Assembly: GCF_009268075.1 (NCBI RefSeq)
Contig: NZ_VWOH01000001.1
Location: forward strand, 170,169 to 234,168
From: 'Cynodon dactylon' phytoplasma
GTDB taxonomy: Bacteria; Bacillota_I; Bacilli_A; Acholeplasmatales; Acholeplasmataceae
Reading direction: 5' to 3'
Length of the DNA: 64,000 bases
Below the pieces are notes generated by a model, which was not told where the DNA came from, searched no databases, and saw only the letters and a program-made list of their open reading frames with translations. The translations under genes were made by a program, and so were the position numbers. The stretch's first letter is position 1. Every line of letters begins with the position of its first letter. Positions 55,341 to 63,500 of the stretch are shown one piece after another.

Positions 55341-56426
55341 ATGAAAGTTAAAGATTTTTTAGAAAATATAGATAAAATAGCTCAGGATTATGAAATAAGT
55401 CGTATACAAACATTAGAAGCTTTAGAAGCAGGTTTAATTTCTGGTTGTAAAAAAAATTATCAAGTTAAAAGTTGTTATGTTTCTTTTGAAAAGGATTATA
55501 GCGAGTTTTTTTTATATAGACAATATTTAGTTGTAGATGAATTGAATAATTCAAATGATAAAATTAAGGAAGAAAGTGACAAAATAAATTTTAAAAAGAT
55601 TAATTTTATTAAATTAAAAGAAGCTCAACAAATAAAAAAAGATATAAAATTAGGAGAAATGTTGCAAATATTAGTTAATCCTAATGAATTTAATTTTTAT
55701 GCTAGTAAAGATTTTAAAAATAAATTTCATGAAGAAATAATGAAAAGAAGAAGAGAAAATATTTTTAATTTTTTCAAAAGATATGAAAAAAAAATAATAA
55801 GTGCTGAAGTTGTTGCTATTAATGAAAATAGTTTTACTCTTCAATTGGAGAAAAATATAAATGTTTTTTTATTAAAGAAAGAAACACTTTTAAATGATAA
55901 TTTTTATTTAAACGAAAGAATTCAAGTCTATGTAGTAAAAGTACAAGATAAAAATAAAATGCCTGAAATTTTTATTAGCCGTACCAACGAAAATTTTGTA
56001 AGAGAAATATTTAAAGAGTTTATCCCTGAAATTCAGGAAGGTATTGTTCAAATTGTAGGAATGAGTCGTGCACCTTCTATAAAAACTAAAATAGGTCTTT
56101 TATCTAAGAATAATAGAGTTGATCCTATTGGTTCTTGTATTGGAGAAAAAGGTTCTAGAATTCAAAGTATTCTTAATATTTTAAATGGAGAAAAAATTAA
56201 TTTATTTTTATGGAGTGATGATATTAAAGAATTAATTACTAATTCTTTAAAACCGGCTCAAATTAATGAAATAGTTTTTGTAGATAAAAATAGAAAAGAA
56301 GTTTTAGTTTCTGTTTCACCAGAACAAGCTCCATTAGTTATTGGTAAATCAGGTATTAATTTAAGACTAGCTTCGAGAGCTATTAATTGGAATATCAAAG
56401 TAGAAATTTTATCAGAAAAAAAATAA
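55341..56426 (+). CDS. nusA: Transcription termination/antitermination protein NusA
   Basis: A 361-residue NusA with the N-terminal RNA-polymerase-binding domain (FLENIDKIAQDYEISRIQTLEALEAGL), an S1 domain (about 150-215) and two KH domains. KH1 is marked by GIVQIVGMSRAPSIKTKIGLLSKN and DPIGSCIGEKGSRIQ, and KH2 by APLVIGKSGINLRLASRAINW. The acidic C-terminal repeats of E. coli NusA are absent, as in Firmicutes. It affects pausing and termination. It begins the nusA-infB-rbfA run, with ylxR absent. Confidence 0.95.
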   Translation: MKVKDFLENIDKIAQDYEISRIQTLEALEAGLISGCKKNYQVKSCYVSFEKDYSEFFLYRQYLVVDELNNSNDKIKEESDKINFKKINFIKLKEAQQIKKDIKLGEMLQILVNPNEFNFYASKDFKNKFHEEIMKRRRENIFNFFKRYEKKIISAEVVAINENSFTLQLEKNINVFLLKKETLLNDNFYLNERIQVYVVKVQDKNKMPEIFISRTNENFVREIFKEFIPEIQEGIVQIVGMSRAPSIKTKIGLLSKNNRVDPIGSCIGEKGSRIQSILNILNGEKINLFLWSDDIKELITNSLKPAQINEIVFVDKNRKEVLVSVSPEQAPLVIGKSGINLRLASRAINWNIKVEILSEKK

Positions 56427-56721
56427 ATTTTATTTATTGTATATTTTATTGTATATTTTGTTTATATTTATTTAATTTTTTATAATATCTGAATTATTTA
56501 TTTGTTTAAACTTTTTTTTATGTTAAACATTATAATTAATTGAAATTAATAATATATATTAATGTATTTTTTTTTATTACTTTATTTTAAGTTAAAAATA
56601 TATATTTAATATTAATATTAAAATATAAAATCAATTATTAAAATTAAAATTTATTATTTTTATTATAAAATCTAAAAATCTAAAATTTAAAATTAAACAT
56701 TAAAGGAGAGTGAAATATAGA

Positions 56722-58551
56722 ATGAATAATGATGAAGATAAAAATCAAAAAAATTTGAAAATATTAGAAGAAAATATTCCAATAAATGAATATGTATTTA
56801 ATCCTAAACATAAAATTAAAGACTTAGCCAAAATTCTTAAAGTTTCTAATTTTTTTTTGATAAAGAAATTTATAGATTTGGGAATGAAAATTAATGTTAA
56901 TCAATACATCAACAAAGAAATAATAAATTTATTAGCTAATCATTTTAATATAAAAGTTGTTTTTGAAACAAAAAAAAAACCAAATAATAATAATCAAAAT
57001 AAATGTTTTGAAGAAGAAAAAATAATAAAACGTTCTCCTATAGTTACTATAATGGGTCATGTAGACCATGGAAAAACGACATTATTAGATGCTATTATAA
57101 AAAAACGTACAGTTGAAAAAGAATTTGGAGGTATTACTCAACATATTAGGGCTTATGAAATTATATGTGATAATAATGAAAAAATAACTTTTATTGATAG
57201 TCCTGGTCATGAAGCTTTTTTTCAAATGCGTTCTAGAGGTGCTAAAGTTACTGATTTTTGTTTATTGGTTGTTGCTGCGGATGATGGAGTAAAAGAACAA
57301 ACTATAGAATCTATCAAACATGCTCAAGAAGCTCAAGTAGATATTATTGTTGCTATAAATAAGATAGATAAACCCAATAATAATAAAGAAAATATAATGT
57401 CTGAGTTATCTAAATTTGGTTTAGTACCTGAAAAATGGGGTGGAAAAACTGTTTATGTTGAAATTTCTGCTTTAAAAAATCAAGGTATAGATGAATTGTT
57501 AAGTATTATTATATTGATGAGAGATATAAAGGATATCAAAACAGATTTAAATAAATTACCTAAAGGCGTTGTATTAGAGGCTAGTTTAGATAAAAATAAA
57601 GGTCCTGTAGCTACTATTATTTCTTTTCAAGGTATAGTAAAAATAGGGGATTTTATAGTTATTGAAGATTTTTTTGGTAAAATTCGTTCTATAGAATGTG
57701 AGTCTTATAAAAAGATAAAAAAAGCTTTTCCTTCTCAACCTATTTTAATTTCTGGATTACCAAAAATACCGGAAGCTGGAGCCAATTTTGTTGTTTGCGA
57801 AAATATAAAAGAAGCTAAAAAAATATCTGAAGAAAATAAAAATATTCTTTTGAAAAAAAACCAAAAAGAAGAAAATTTAGATGATATGATTGAAGAAAAT
57901 GTTTTTGATATAGATAATAAAAAAATAGAAAATTTTTTTAATATTATTTTAAAAACTGATCAACAAGGAAGTATTGAAGCTATTCTTAAATCTTTAGAGC
58001 AAATAAAAATTAAAAACGATAATGTTAAAATAAAAATTGTAAAATCTTCAGTGGGTATGATAACTATGAATGATATAAAATTAGCCCAAACATTTAATGC
58101 TTTTTTAATTGGTTTTAATATTTTTATTAATAGTGAAATCCAAAAAACAGCATATAATTATAAAATTAAAATGAAAAATTATAATGTTTTATACGAAATT
58201 ACCGATGATATTGAAAAACAAATTAAAGATATGGAAGAACCTATATTTGAAGATAAATTATTAGGAAAAGCAGAAATTAGAAAAATTTTTAATATTAGTT
58301 CTATAGGAGTTATTGCTGGATGTTACGTAATTGAAGGCGAAATTTTGAATAATACTGTTGCTAAGATTATAAGAAATAATAAATTAATAGCTGAAGATAA
58401 AATAGTTTCTTTGAAACATTTAAAGAATAATATTTCAAAAGCTAATAAAGGTCATGAATGTGGTATTTTATTAGAAAAATTTAATAGTTTTCAATTAGAA
58501 GATATAATTGAATCTTATAAAAAAGAAAAAGTGAAGGATGATTTTGAATGA
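56722..58551 (+). CDS. infB: Translation initiation factor IF-2
   Basis: About 609 residues, shorter than the 740 or more of free-living bacteria because the N-terminal extension is reduced. The IF2-N module KIKDLAKILKVSNFFLIKKFIDLG is kept. The G domain has GHVDHGKTTLLDAI, FIDSPGHEAF and INKIDKPNNN. The C-terminal domain includes KTDQQGSIEAILKSLE and KLLGKAEIRKIFNISSIGVIAGC. It brings fMet-tRNA to the 30S subunit. The start is the ATG at 56722: AAAGGAG ends 13 bases upstream, whereas a GTG at 56710 touches it. The stop TGA overlaps rbfA. Confidence 0.96.
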   Translation: MNNDEDKNQKNLKILEENIPINEYVFNPKHKIKDLAKILKVSNFFLIKKFIDLGMKINVNQYINKEIINLLANHFNIKVVFETKKKPNNNNQNKCFEEEKIIKRSPIVTIMGHVDHGKTTLLDAIIKKRTVEKEFGGITQHIRAYEIICDNNEKITFIDSPGHEAFFQMRSRGAKVTDFCLLVVAADDGVKEQTIESIKHAQEAQVDIIVAINKIDKPNNNKENIMSELSKFGLVPEKWGGKTVYVEISALKNQGIDELLSIIILMRDIKDIKTDLNKLPKGVVLEASLDKNKGPVATIISFQGIVKIGDFIVIEDFFGKIRSIECESYKKIKKAFPSQPILISGLPKIPEAGANFVVCENIKEAKKISEENKNILLKKNQKEENLDDMIEENVFDIDNKKIENFFNIILKTDQQGSIEAILKSLEQIKIKNDNVKIKIVKSSVGMITMNDIKLAQTFNAFLIGFNIFINSEIQKTAYNYKIKMKNYNVLYEITDDIEKQIKDMEEPIFEDKLLGKAEIRKIFNISSIGVIAGCYVIEGEILNNTVAKIIRNNKLIAEDKIVSLKHLKNNISKANKGHECGILLEKFNSFQLEDIIESYKKEKVKDDFE

Positions 58552-58895
58552 AAAATATCTCTATCCAAAGAAGAACTAGCTTAATTAAAGAATTAATGGT
58601 TGGAATTATTAATAACGTAATTCAAAATGATCAAATAGGTCATATAAGTATTACTGATGTCGAACTTAGTAATGATTTATCTTTCAGTACTATATATTAT
58701 ACTATTTTAAAAGATTCAAAAGAAAATTTATTATTAGTTGCTAATCTTATTAAAGAAAATAAAAAAAGAATTAGATCTCAATTAGCTAATGAATTAAAAC
58801 AAATTAAAAAAATACCTGATTTAATATTTAAATATGATAGGTCTTATGAAGAAGGTGCGAAAATAGATAAAATTTTAAAAGATCTTAAAGAATAA
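58548..58895 (+). CDS. rbfA: 30S ribosome-binding factor A
   Basis: A 115-residue protein of normal RbfA length: IQRRTSLIKELMVGIINNVIQNDQIGHISITDVELSNDLSFSTIYYTIL, then KKRIRSQLANELKQIKKIPDLIFKYDRSYEEGAKIDKIL. It binds the 30S subunit late in maturation. It overlaps infB by 4 bases (ATGA), so translation is coupled. The infB-rbfA pairing is conserved. Confidence 0.95.
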   Translation: MKNISIQRRTSLIKELMVGIINNVIQNDQIGHISITDVELSNDLSFSTIYYTILKDSKENLLLVANLIKENKKRIRSQLANELKQIKKIPDLIFKYDRSYEEGAKIDKILKDLKE

Positions 58896-58911
58896 AAAAA
58901 ATAAAAAATAT

Positions 58912-61083
58912 ATGACTAAAAAAATGTTTGCAGAAATTTTATTATCTATTAGAAAATCCAATTTCGAGGTTTTTTTCGATTATATTATTCCTAATAACTT
59001 GATTTCTTTAGCAAAAATAGGCATGAGGGTTATTGTTCCTTTTGGACAAAAAAATACACTTCGTTTAGGATATATTATTAATATCAAAGATCAAAGCAAT
59101 TTAGCTAATAAATATATTTTTGAAATTCCAGATGAAGAACCTTTTTTGAATGAAGAACTTTTTTTATTAGTAAAAGAAATTTTACAAATACCTTTTATAT
59201 CTAAAACCAATGCCTATAGTACAATTATTCCAAGCGGCTTTTTAGTTACTTATAAAAATAAAATTTTACCTTTGCAAAAAAAAATGATTCCAATAGAAAT
59301 AAAAGATTATTTAGAAAAAAAAAAATGGTTTTTAAATACTAAAGATAATTTATTAAAAACAAAAAAGTTTCAAAGATTAATTAAAAATAATATTGTTAAA
59401 TCTAATGTTGTAATAAAAAATTTTTACACAAAAGATAAAAATATTAAAATTGTTCCAAATTTAAATGAAGATATTTCAAAAACAAATCTTAATTCTTTAT
59501 TAAGTTTTTCACCTAAATGTGATGAAGTTTATAAAAAAATTGATTTTTGCTCTTCTAATACATATTTATTATATTATTTTGAAAATCAAGATAAAATTAA
59601 TTTTTATTTAAAAATTATAGAAAAAAATCAAAAAAATCAAAAACAGGTTTTAATTTTAGTTCCTGAAATTATTGTTATTAATTTTTTAGTGAAGAAGATA
59701 AAAGATTATTTTCCGTATGTTCAAATTTTTGTTTTAAATAGTCTTTTAAGCAAAAAAGAAAATTATATACGAAATATAAATATAAAGGAACAAAAAAATT
59801 TTATTGTTGTAGGAACTAGAAGTGCTATTTTTTCTCCTTTTACAAATTTAGGTACAATTATTATAGATGATGAACATGATGAATCTCTAATTGAAAAAGA
59901 TAAAATAAATTATGATACTAGAGAATTGGCTAAAATTAGATCTTATTATCATAAAATACCTTTAATTTTAGCTAGTAATACTCCATCATTAGAAAGTTAT
60001 TATTATGTTAAAAAAAATAAATATCAATTTTTAGATTTATCTGAAAAAAAAAATAATTTTAAAATGAAATTAATCGATATGAAAGAAGAATTGAAAAATG
60101 GTAATTTAAATCCTTTTTCTCTTTATTTATTAAAACAAATTAGTATTAGAATTCAGAAAAAAGAAAAAGTTTTGATATTTGTTAATATTAGAGGTTTTGC
60201 ACCATTTATTTTATGTCGTTTTTGTGGTTATATATTAAAATGTTCAAAGTGTAATATTAGTTTGGTTTTTTTTAAAAAAGAAAATATTTTAAAATGTCGT
60301 TTTTGTCGTTATAGTGAAAAATTAACTAAAAAATGTTTACTATGTCAAAAAAAAAGTTTAAAAAATGTAAGTTATGGTATCGAATACATAGAAAGTTTTC
60401 TTAAAAAAAAATTTTCTGATGAAATTGGTATTATTAGAATAGATTCAGACTCTATTTCAAGTATTAAAGATTATGAAAAAATTATTAAAAATTTGAATAA
60501 AAATAAAAATAAAATTGATTTTTTATTAGGCACAGAAATGATATGTAAAAAAATTGATTTTCCTAAAGTTTCTTTAATTGGTATTATGATGGCAGATGTT
60601 TTATTAAATAAACCTTCTTTTAAATCAAATGAAACAACTTTTCAATTAATAACTCAATTAGCTCATCATATTTCTGATAAAAATCAAATAATAGTACAAA
60701 GTTATGACATAGAACATTATTCTATTAAGAATGCTGCAAATTATAATTTTCAAAATTTTTTAGAAAATGCTTTAAAAGATAGAGAATTATCTAATAATCC
60801 TCCTTTTGTTTTTTTAAGTCAAATATTAATTTATAATAAAAATGTTGTTAAATTATTGAAAGTTGCTTACAAAATAAAGTCTATTTTAGAAAATTATGAA
60901 GAATATAATATAAGAGTAATTGGTCCGTCTTTTCCGCGTATATTTAAAAAGAAATATTTTTATAGGGTTGTTTTAACTTTAAAATATAAAAATTGGCCTT
61001 TAGATTTAGATTTAGTGAAAAAATATATTGAACAAAATAAAGATACTTTTATTTTTTTTGATTTTTATGCAAATACAGTTTAA
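58912..61083 (+). CDS. priA: Primosomal protein PriA with degenerate helicase motifs
   Basis: A 723-residue PriA of near-normal length. The N-terminal DNA-binding domain (about 1-100, IGMRVIVPFGQKNTLRLGYI), VGTRSAIFSPF, the DEAH-box equivalent IIIDDEHDESL (319-322), ASNTPSLESYY, and eight zinc Cys (CRFC, CSKC, CRFC, CLLC) are all kept, as are LGTEMICKKIDFPKVSLIGIMMAD and the C-terminal domain. Walker A, normally GVTGSGKTE, reads YFENQDKIN at about 223-231, and motif VI, normally QVAGRAGR, reads QLAHHISD at 582-589. It should bind forks and DNA but not hydrolyse ATP. It follows rbfA by 16 bases. Confidence 0.88.
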   Translation: MTKKMFAEILLSIRKSNFEVFFDYIIPNNLISLAKIGMRVIVPFGQKNTLRLGYIINIKDQSNLANKYIFEIPDEEPFLNEELFLLVKEILQIPFISKTNAYSTIIPSGFLVTYKNKILPLQKKMIPIEIKDYLEKKKWFLNTKDNLLKTKKFQRLIKNNIVKSNVVIKNFYTKDKNIKIVPNLNEDISKTNLNSLLSFSPKCDEVYKKIDFCSSNTYLLYYFENQDKINFYLKIIEKNQKNQKQVLILVPEIIVINFLVKKIKDYFPYVQIFVLNSLLSKKENYIRNINIKEQKNFIVVGTRSAIFSPFTNLGTIIIDDEHDESLIEKDKINYDTRELAKIRSYYHKIPLILASNTPSLESYYYVKKNKYQFLDLSEKKNNFKMKLIDMKEELKNGNLNPFSLYLLKQISIRIQKKEKVLIFVNIRGFAPFILCRFCGYILKCSKCNISLVFFKKENILKCRFCRYSEKLTKKCLLCQKKSLKNVSYGIEYIESFLKKKFSDEIGIIRIDSDSISSIKDYEKIIKNLNKNKNKIDFLLGTEMICKKIDFPKVSLIGIMMADVLLNKPSFKSNETTFQLITQLAHHISDKNQIIVQSYDIEHYSIKNAANYNFQNFLENALKDRELSNNPPFVFLSQILIYNKNVVKLLKVAYKIKSILENYEEYNIRVIGPSFPRIFKKKYFYRVVLTLKYKNWPLDLDLVKKYIEQNKDTFIFFDFYANTV

Positions 61084-61148
61084 TTTTTTTAAAAAAATTT
61101 TATTTATTAAATAATATTTTTTTTATTTTAAAAATTAATTATTTTAGG

Positions 61149-62084
61149 ATGTTATATGTGAGTTTAATCAATGAATTTGAAATATTTTTAAAAATTGAGT
61201 GTAATTATTCTCCATTTACTATTTTAAATTATATTAGCGATGTAAAAGAATTTAAAAAATTTTTAATTAAAAGGAAAATTTCTTTTGAATTAGCAAATTT
61301 ATTTGAATATAATGAAGCACGTATTTTTATTTCAGAATTAAAAATAAAAAAAATACAAAATATTAGTATTATAAGAAAAATTTCTTCTTTAAGAACTTTT
61401 TATAATTTTTTATCAAAAAGATATAATACTAAGAATAATATATTTAACTTAATTAAATTAAAAAAAACTAGTTATAAATTACCAAAAATCGTTACAGAAA
61501 ACGAAGTAAAAATTTTGTTTAATTCCATTAATTTTAAAGATCATTTTGATTATAGAAATTATTTAATATTAGAAATTTTGTATAGTTGCGGATTGAGAGT
61601 TAGCGAATTAGTAAGATTAAAAATAGAAGATATATATTTTGATAATGCCCAAATTTTAATTTGTGGAAAAGGAAGAAAAAATAGATATTTACCTATACAT
61701 AAAAATTTAATAAAAACTCTTAAATTTTATATTTCTAAAATTAGGAATAATTTTATTCAAAAAAATTTAGATTTAAGTTCGAATAAAGATTTTTTTTTGT
61801 TTTTAAATCATAAAGGTAAACCTTTAACTACAAGAGGAGTTAGATTTATTTTGAATAAAATATCAGAAAAAGCAGGTAATAAAAAAATATCTCCTCATAT
61901 TTTACGACATGCTTTTGCTACTATTTTATTGAATAATGGTGCTGATTTGAGAGTTGTTCAAGAATTGTTAGGTCATTCTAGTTTAAAAACTACCCAAATT
62001 TATACTTATATCTCTGATAATTTATTAAAATATAATTTTTTGAAAAAACATCCGAGAAATAATATTTACAAAAAAAATAAATAA
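61149..62084 (+). CDS. Tyrosine recombinase, XerC/XerD type (second copy)
   Basis: A 311-residue Xer protein with an N-terminal core-binding domain (CNYSPFTILNYISDVKEFKKFL) and catalytic residues Arg150 (SCGLRVSEL), Lys174 (GKGRKNRYLP), His250 and Arg253 (HILRHAFATILL), His276 (LLGHSSLKTTQ) and Tyr285. It differs clearly from the copy at 6703-7656, so they are not recent duplicates. It lies between priA and dut. The ATG at 61149 overlaps the AGGA ribosome site; GTG at 61158, 8 bases after AGGA, is a better start. Confidence 0.9.
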   Translation: MLYVSLINEFEIFLKIECNYSPFTILNYISDVKEFKKFLIKRKISFELANLFEYNEARIFISELKIKKIQNISIIRKISSLRTFYNFLSKRYNTKNNIFNLIKLKKTSYKLPKIVTENEVKILFNSINFKDHFDYRNYLILEILYSCGLRVSELVRLKIEDIYFDNAQILICGKGRKNRYLPIHKNLIKTLKFYISKIRNNFIQKNLDLSSNKDFFLFLNHKGKPLTTRGVRFILNKISEKAGNKKISPHILRHAFATILLNNGADLRVVQELLGHSSLKTTQIYTYISDNLLKYNFLKKHPRNNIYKKNK

Positions 62085-62107
62085 AAATAAAAAAAGGAAT
62101 ATTAATA

Positions 62108-62608
62108 ATGAATTTAAAAGATGTTATTTTATTTGAAATAGTCAGTTCGTTTAAAAATAAAAATATTAATCTTCCTAAAAGACAAACATCTTTTAGTGCT
62201 GGGTATGATTTTGAGTCAGCAATTGATTTTAAAATCAGTCCTAAAACAATTTTTTTAACCCCTACAGGTATAAAATCTTGTTTTAATAAGGATAAAGTTT
62301 TGATGATTTATGCTAGATCTTCTTTATCTTTAAAAAAAAGTTTGATGTTAGCTAATAATGTTGGTATTATAGATAGTGATTATTATAACAATTTAGAAAA
62401 TGAAGGTCATATTTTTATTCCTTTATATAATTTTTCTGATAAAGAAATTTTTGTTTTTAAAGGCGAAAGAATAGCACAAGGAATTTTTCAAAAATTTTAT
62501 CTTACTAATGATGATAATTTAAAAAATATGAGTAGAAATCAAAAAAATAAAGTAAGAAAGAGTGGATTTGGTAGTACTGATGTGGACCATCAAAAACGAG
62601 ACCAATAA
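62108..62608 (+). CDS. dut: dUTP pyrophosphatase
   Basis: A 166-residue trimeric dUTPase with the five family motifs: FSAGYDFES, YARSSLSLK, NNVGIIDSDYYNN, FKGERIAQGIFQKF and the C-terminal KSGFGSTD that closes over the active site. It turns dUTP into dUMP, keeping uracil out of DNA and feeding thymidylate supply. Residues about 136-152 are a Lys/Asn-rich insertion before the last motif. AAAAGGAA precedes the ATG. A terminator follows at 62763-62795. Confidence 0.94.
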   Translation: MNLKDVILFEIVSSFKNKNINLPKRQTSFSAGYDFESAIDFKISPKTIFLTPTGIKSCFNKDKVLMIYARSSLSLKKSLMLANNVGIIDSDYYNNLENEGHIFIPLYNFSDKEIFVFKGERIAQGIFQKFYLTNDDNLKNMSRNQKNKVRKSGFGSTDVDHQKRDQ

Positions 62609-62762
62609 AAAGTAGTCTTTTCAACTAAAAAATGAAAAAAATAACTTTTCTAATTTCTAGTTTCCTAAGTCAACTTATTTATTAACTACTGGTATTATAA
62701 CTAAAAAGAAAAAAAAGTCAACATAAAAAAAGATTAAAAATATTAAGTAAAAATAAAGTAAG

Positions 62763-62795
62763 AAAAACCAACTATTAAAGTTGGTTTTTTTACTA
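62763..62795. terminator. Terminator downstream of dut
   Basis: AAAAACCAACT (62763-62773) pairs with AGTTGGTTTTT (62779-62789) around a 5-base loop, followed by T residues. The flanking A- and T-runs make it work in both directions. Confidence 0.85.
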
Positions 62796-62984
62796 ATCAA
62801 ATATATCTTTTAAAAAGAATTTTGAAAACTTTTTAATTCCTCATATGATAATAAATTTCCTATTATTCGTAATTAATCTTTCAAAAAAAGAGAAAATCGT
62901 ATCAAATAATCAATTTTTATGAAAAAAAATGAATACTTAATATTTACTACTACCTAACCCTCTTTCGTTGAGCTACGTTTAAAT

Positions 62985-63012
62985 TTGACATAAAATATGA
63001 TAAATTTATAGT
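62985..63012 (+). promoter_or_regulatory. Promoter-like sequence with no gene after it
   Basis: A perfect TTGACA (62985-62990), 16 bases, then TATAGT (63007-63012). No coding frame follows before the hairpins at 63.1-63.4 kb, so it could start a short RNA, or be a relic. Confidence 0.3.
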
Positions 63013-63121
63013 AAACCTTTTCCTCATTTAAAACATTTCATATTTTAATTCAAATTTCAAAATTTCCTTTTGAAAAAAAAATTTAAAGAAAAAAGAAAGT
63101 AACGAAGAAAAAAGAAAAGAA

Positions 63122-63163
63122 ATACATCTAACTTACTTACTATAGTAAGTAAGTTAGATGTAT
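63122..63163. repeat. 42-bp perfect palindrome
   Basis: The 21 bases at 63122-63142 (ATACATCTAACTTAC...) are exactly complementary in reverse to 63143-63163, with no spacer. It could form a cruciform or, if transcribed, a tight hairpin. There is no T-run after it. Confidence 0.95.
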
Positions 63164-63264
63164 ATACTGTTCACTAACGTTCACCCCTATTTTATCTAAA
63201 AGAAAACTTTTGGTCAAGTACTTTTTTAAATTTCTTGACAAAAAAAGTAAAAAAAAATAAAAGA

Positions 63265-63420
63265 GAGAGGTTGAGAGGAAAAAAAAGCTTGGGAGAGCTT
63301 TTTTTTCCTCTCTCCCTCTTTAAAAAAAAGCTTTTTAAAAAAAAGAAAAGTATCCAGAAAAAGGAAAGGATACAGAGGGAAAAGCTTAGAGGAGCTTTTC
63401 CCTCTTCTCCTTTCTTAAAA
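63265..63420. repeat. Cluster of purine/pyrimidine-rich hairpins
   Basis: Three inverted repeats stand in line. GAGAGGAAAAAAAAGCT pairs with AGCTTTTTTTTCCTCTC around a 6-base loop (about 63273-63314). GTATCC pairs with GGATAC (about 63350-63372). GAGGGAAAAGCT pairs with AGCTTTTCCCTC around TAGAGG (about 63375-63405). They lie between dut and the IS end. Confidence 0.8.
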
Positions 63421-63500
63421 AAAATAAAAAATAAATAATATGTAAAATCATTTCAGTATATAAAAAAGAAAAGAAAAAGAAAAAAAAGCAAAAAAAGATA

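Noticed and set aside
63235..63438. A Lys/Arg-rich 67-codon plus-strand frame
   Set aside because: It runs over the purine-rich hairpins; composition and repeats explain it fully.
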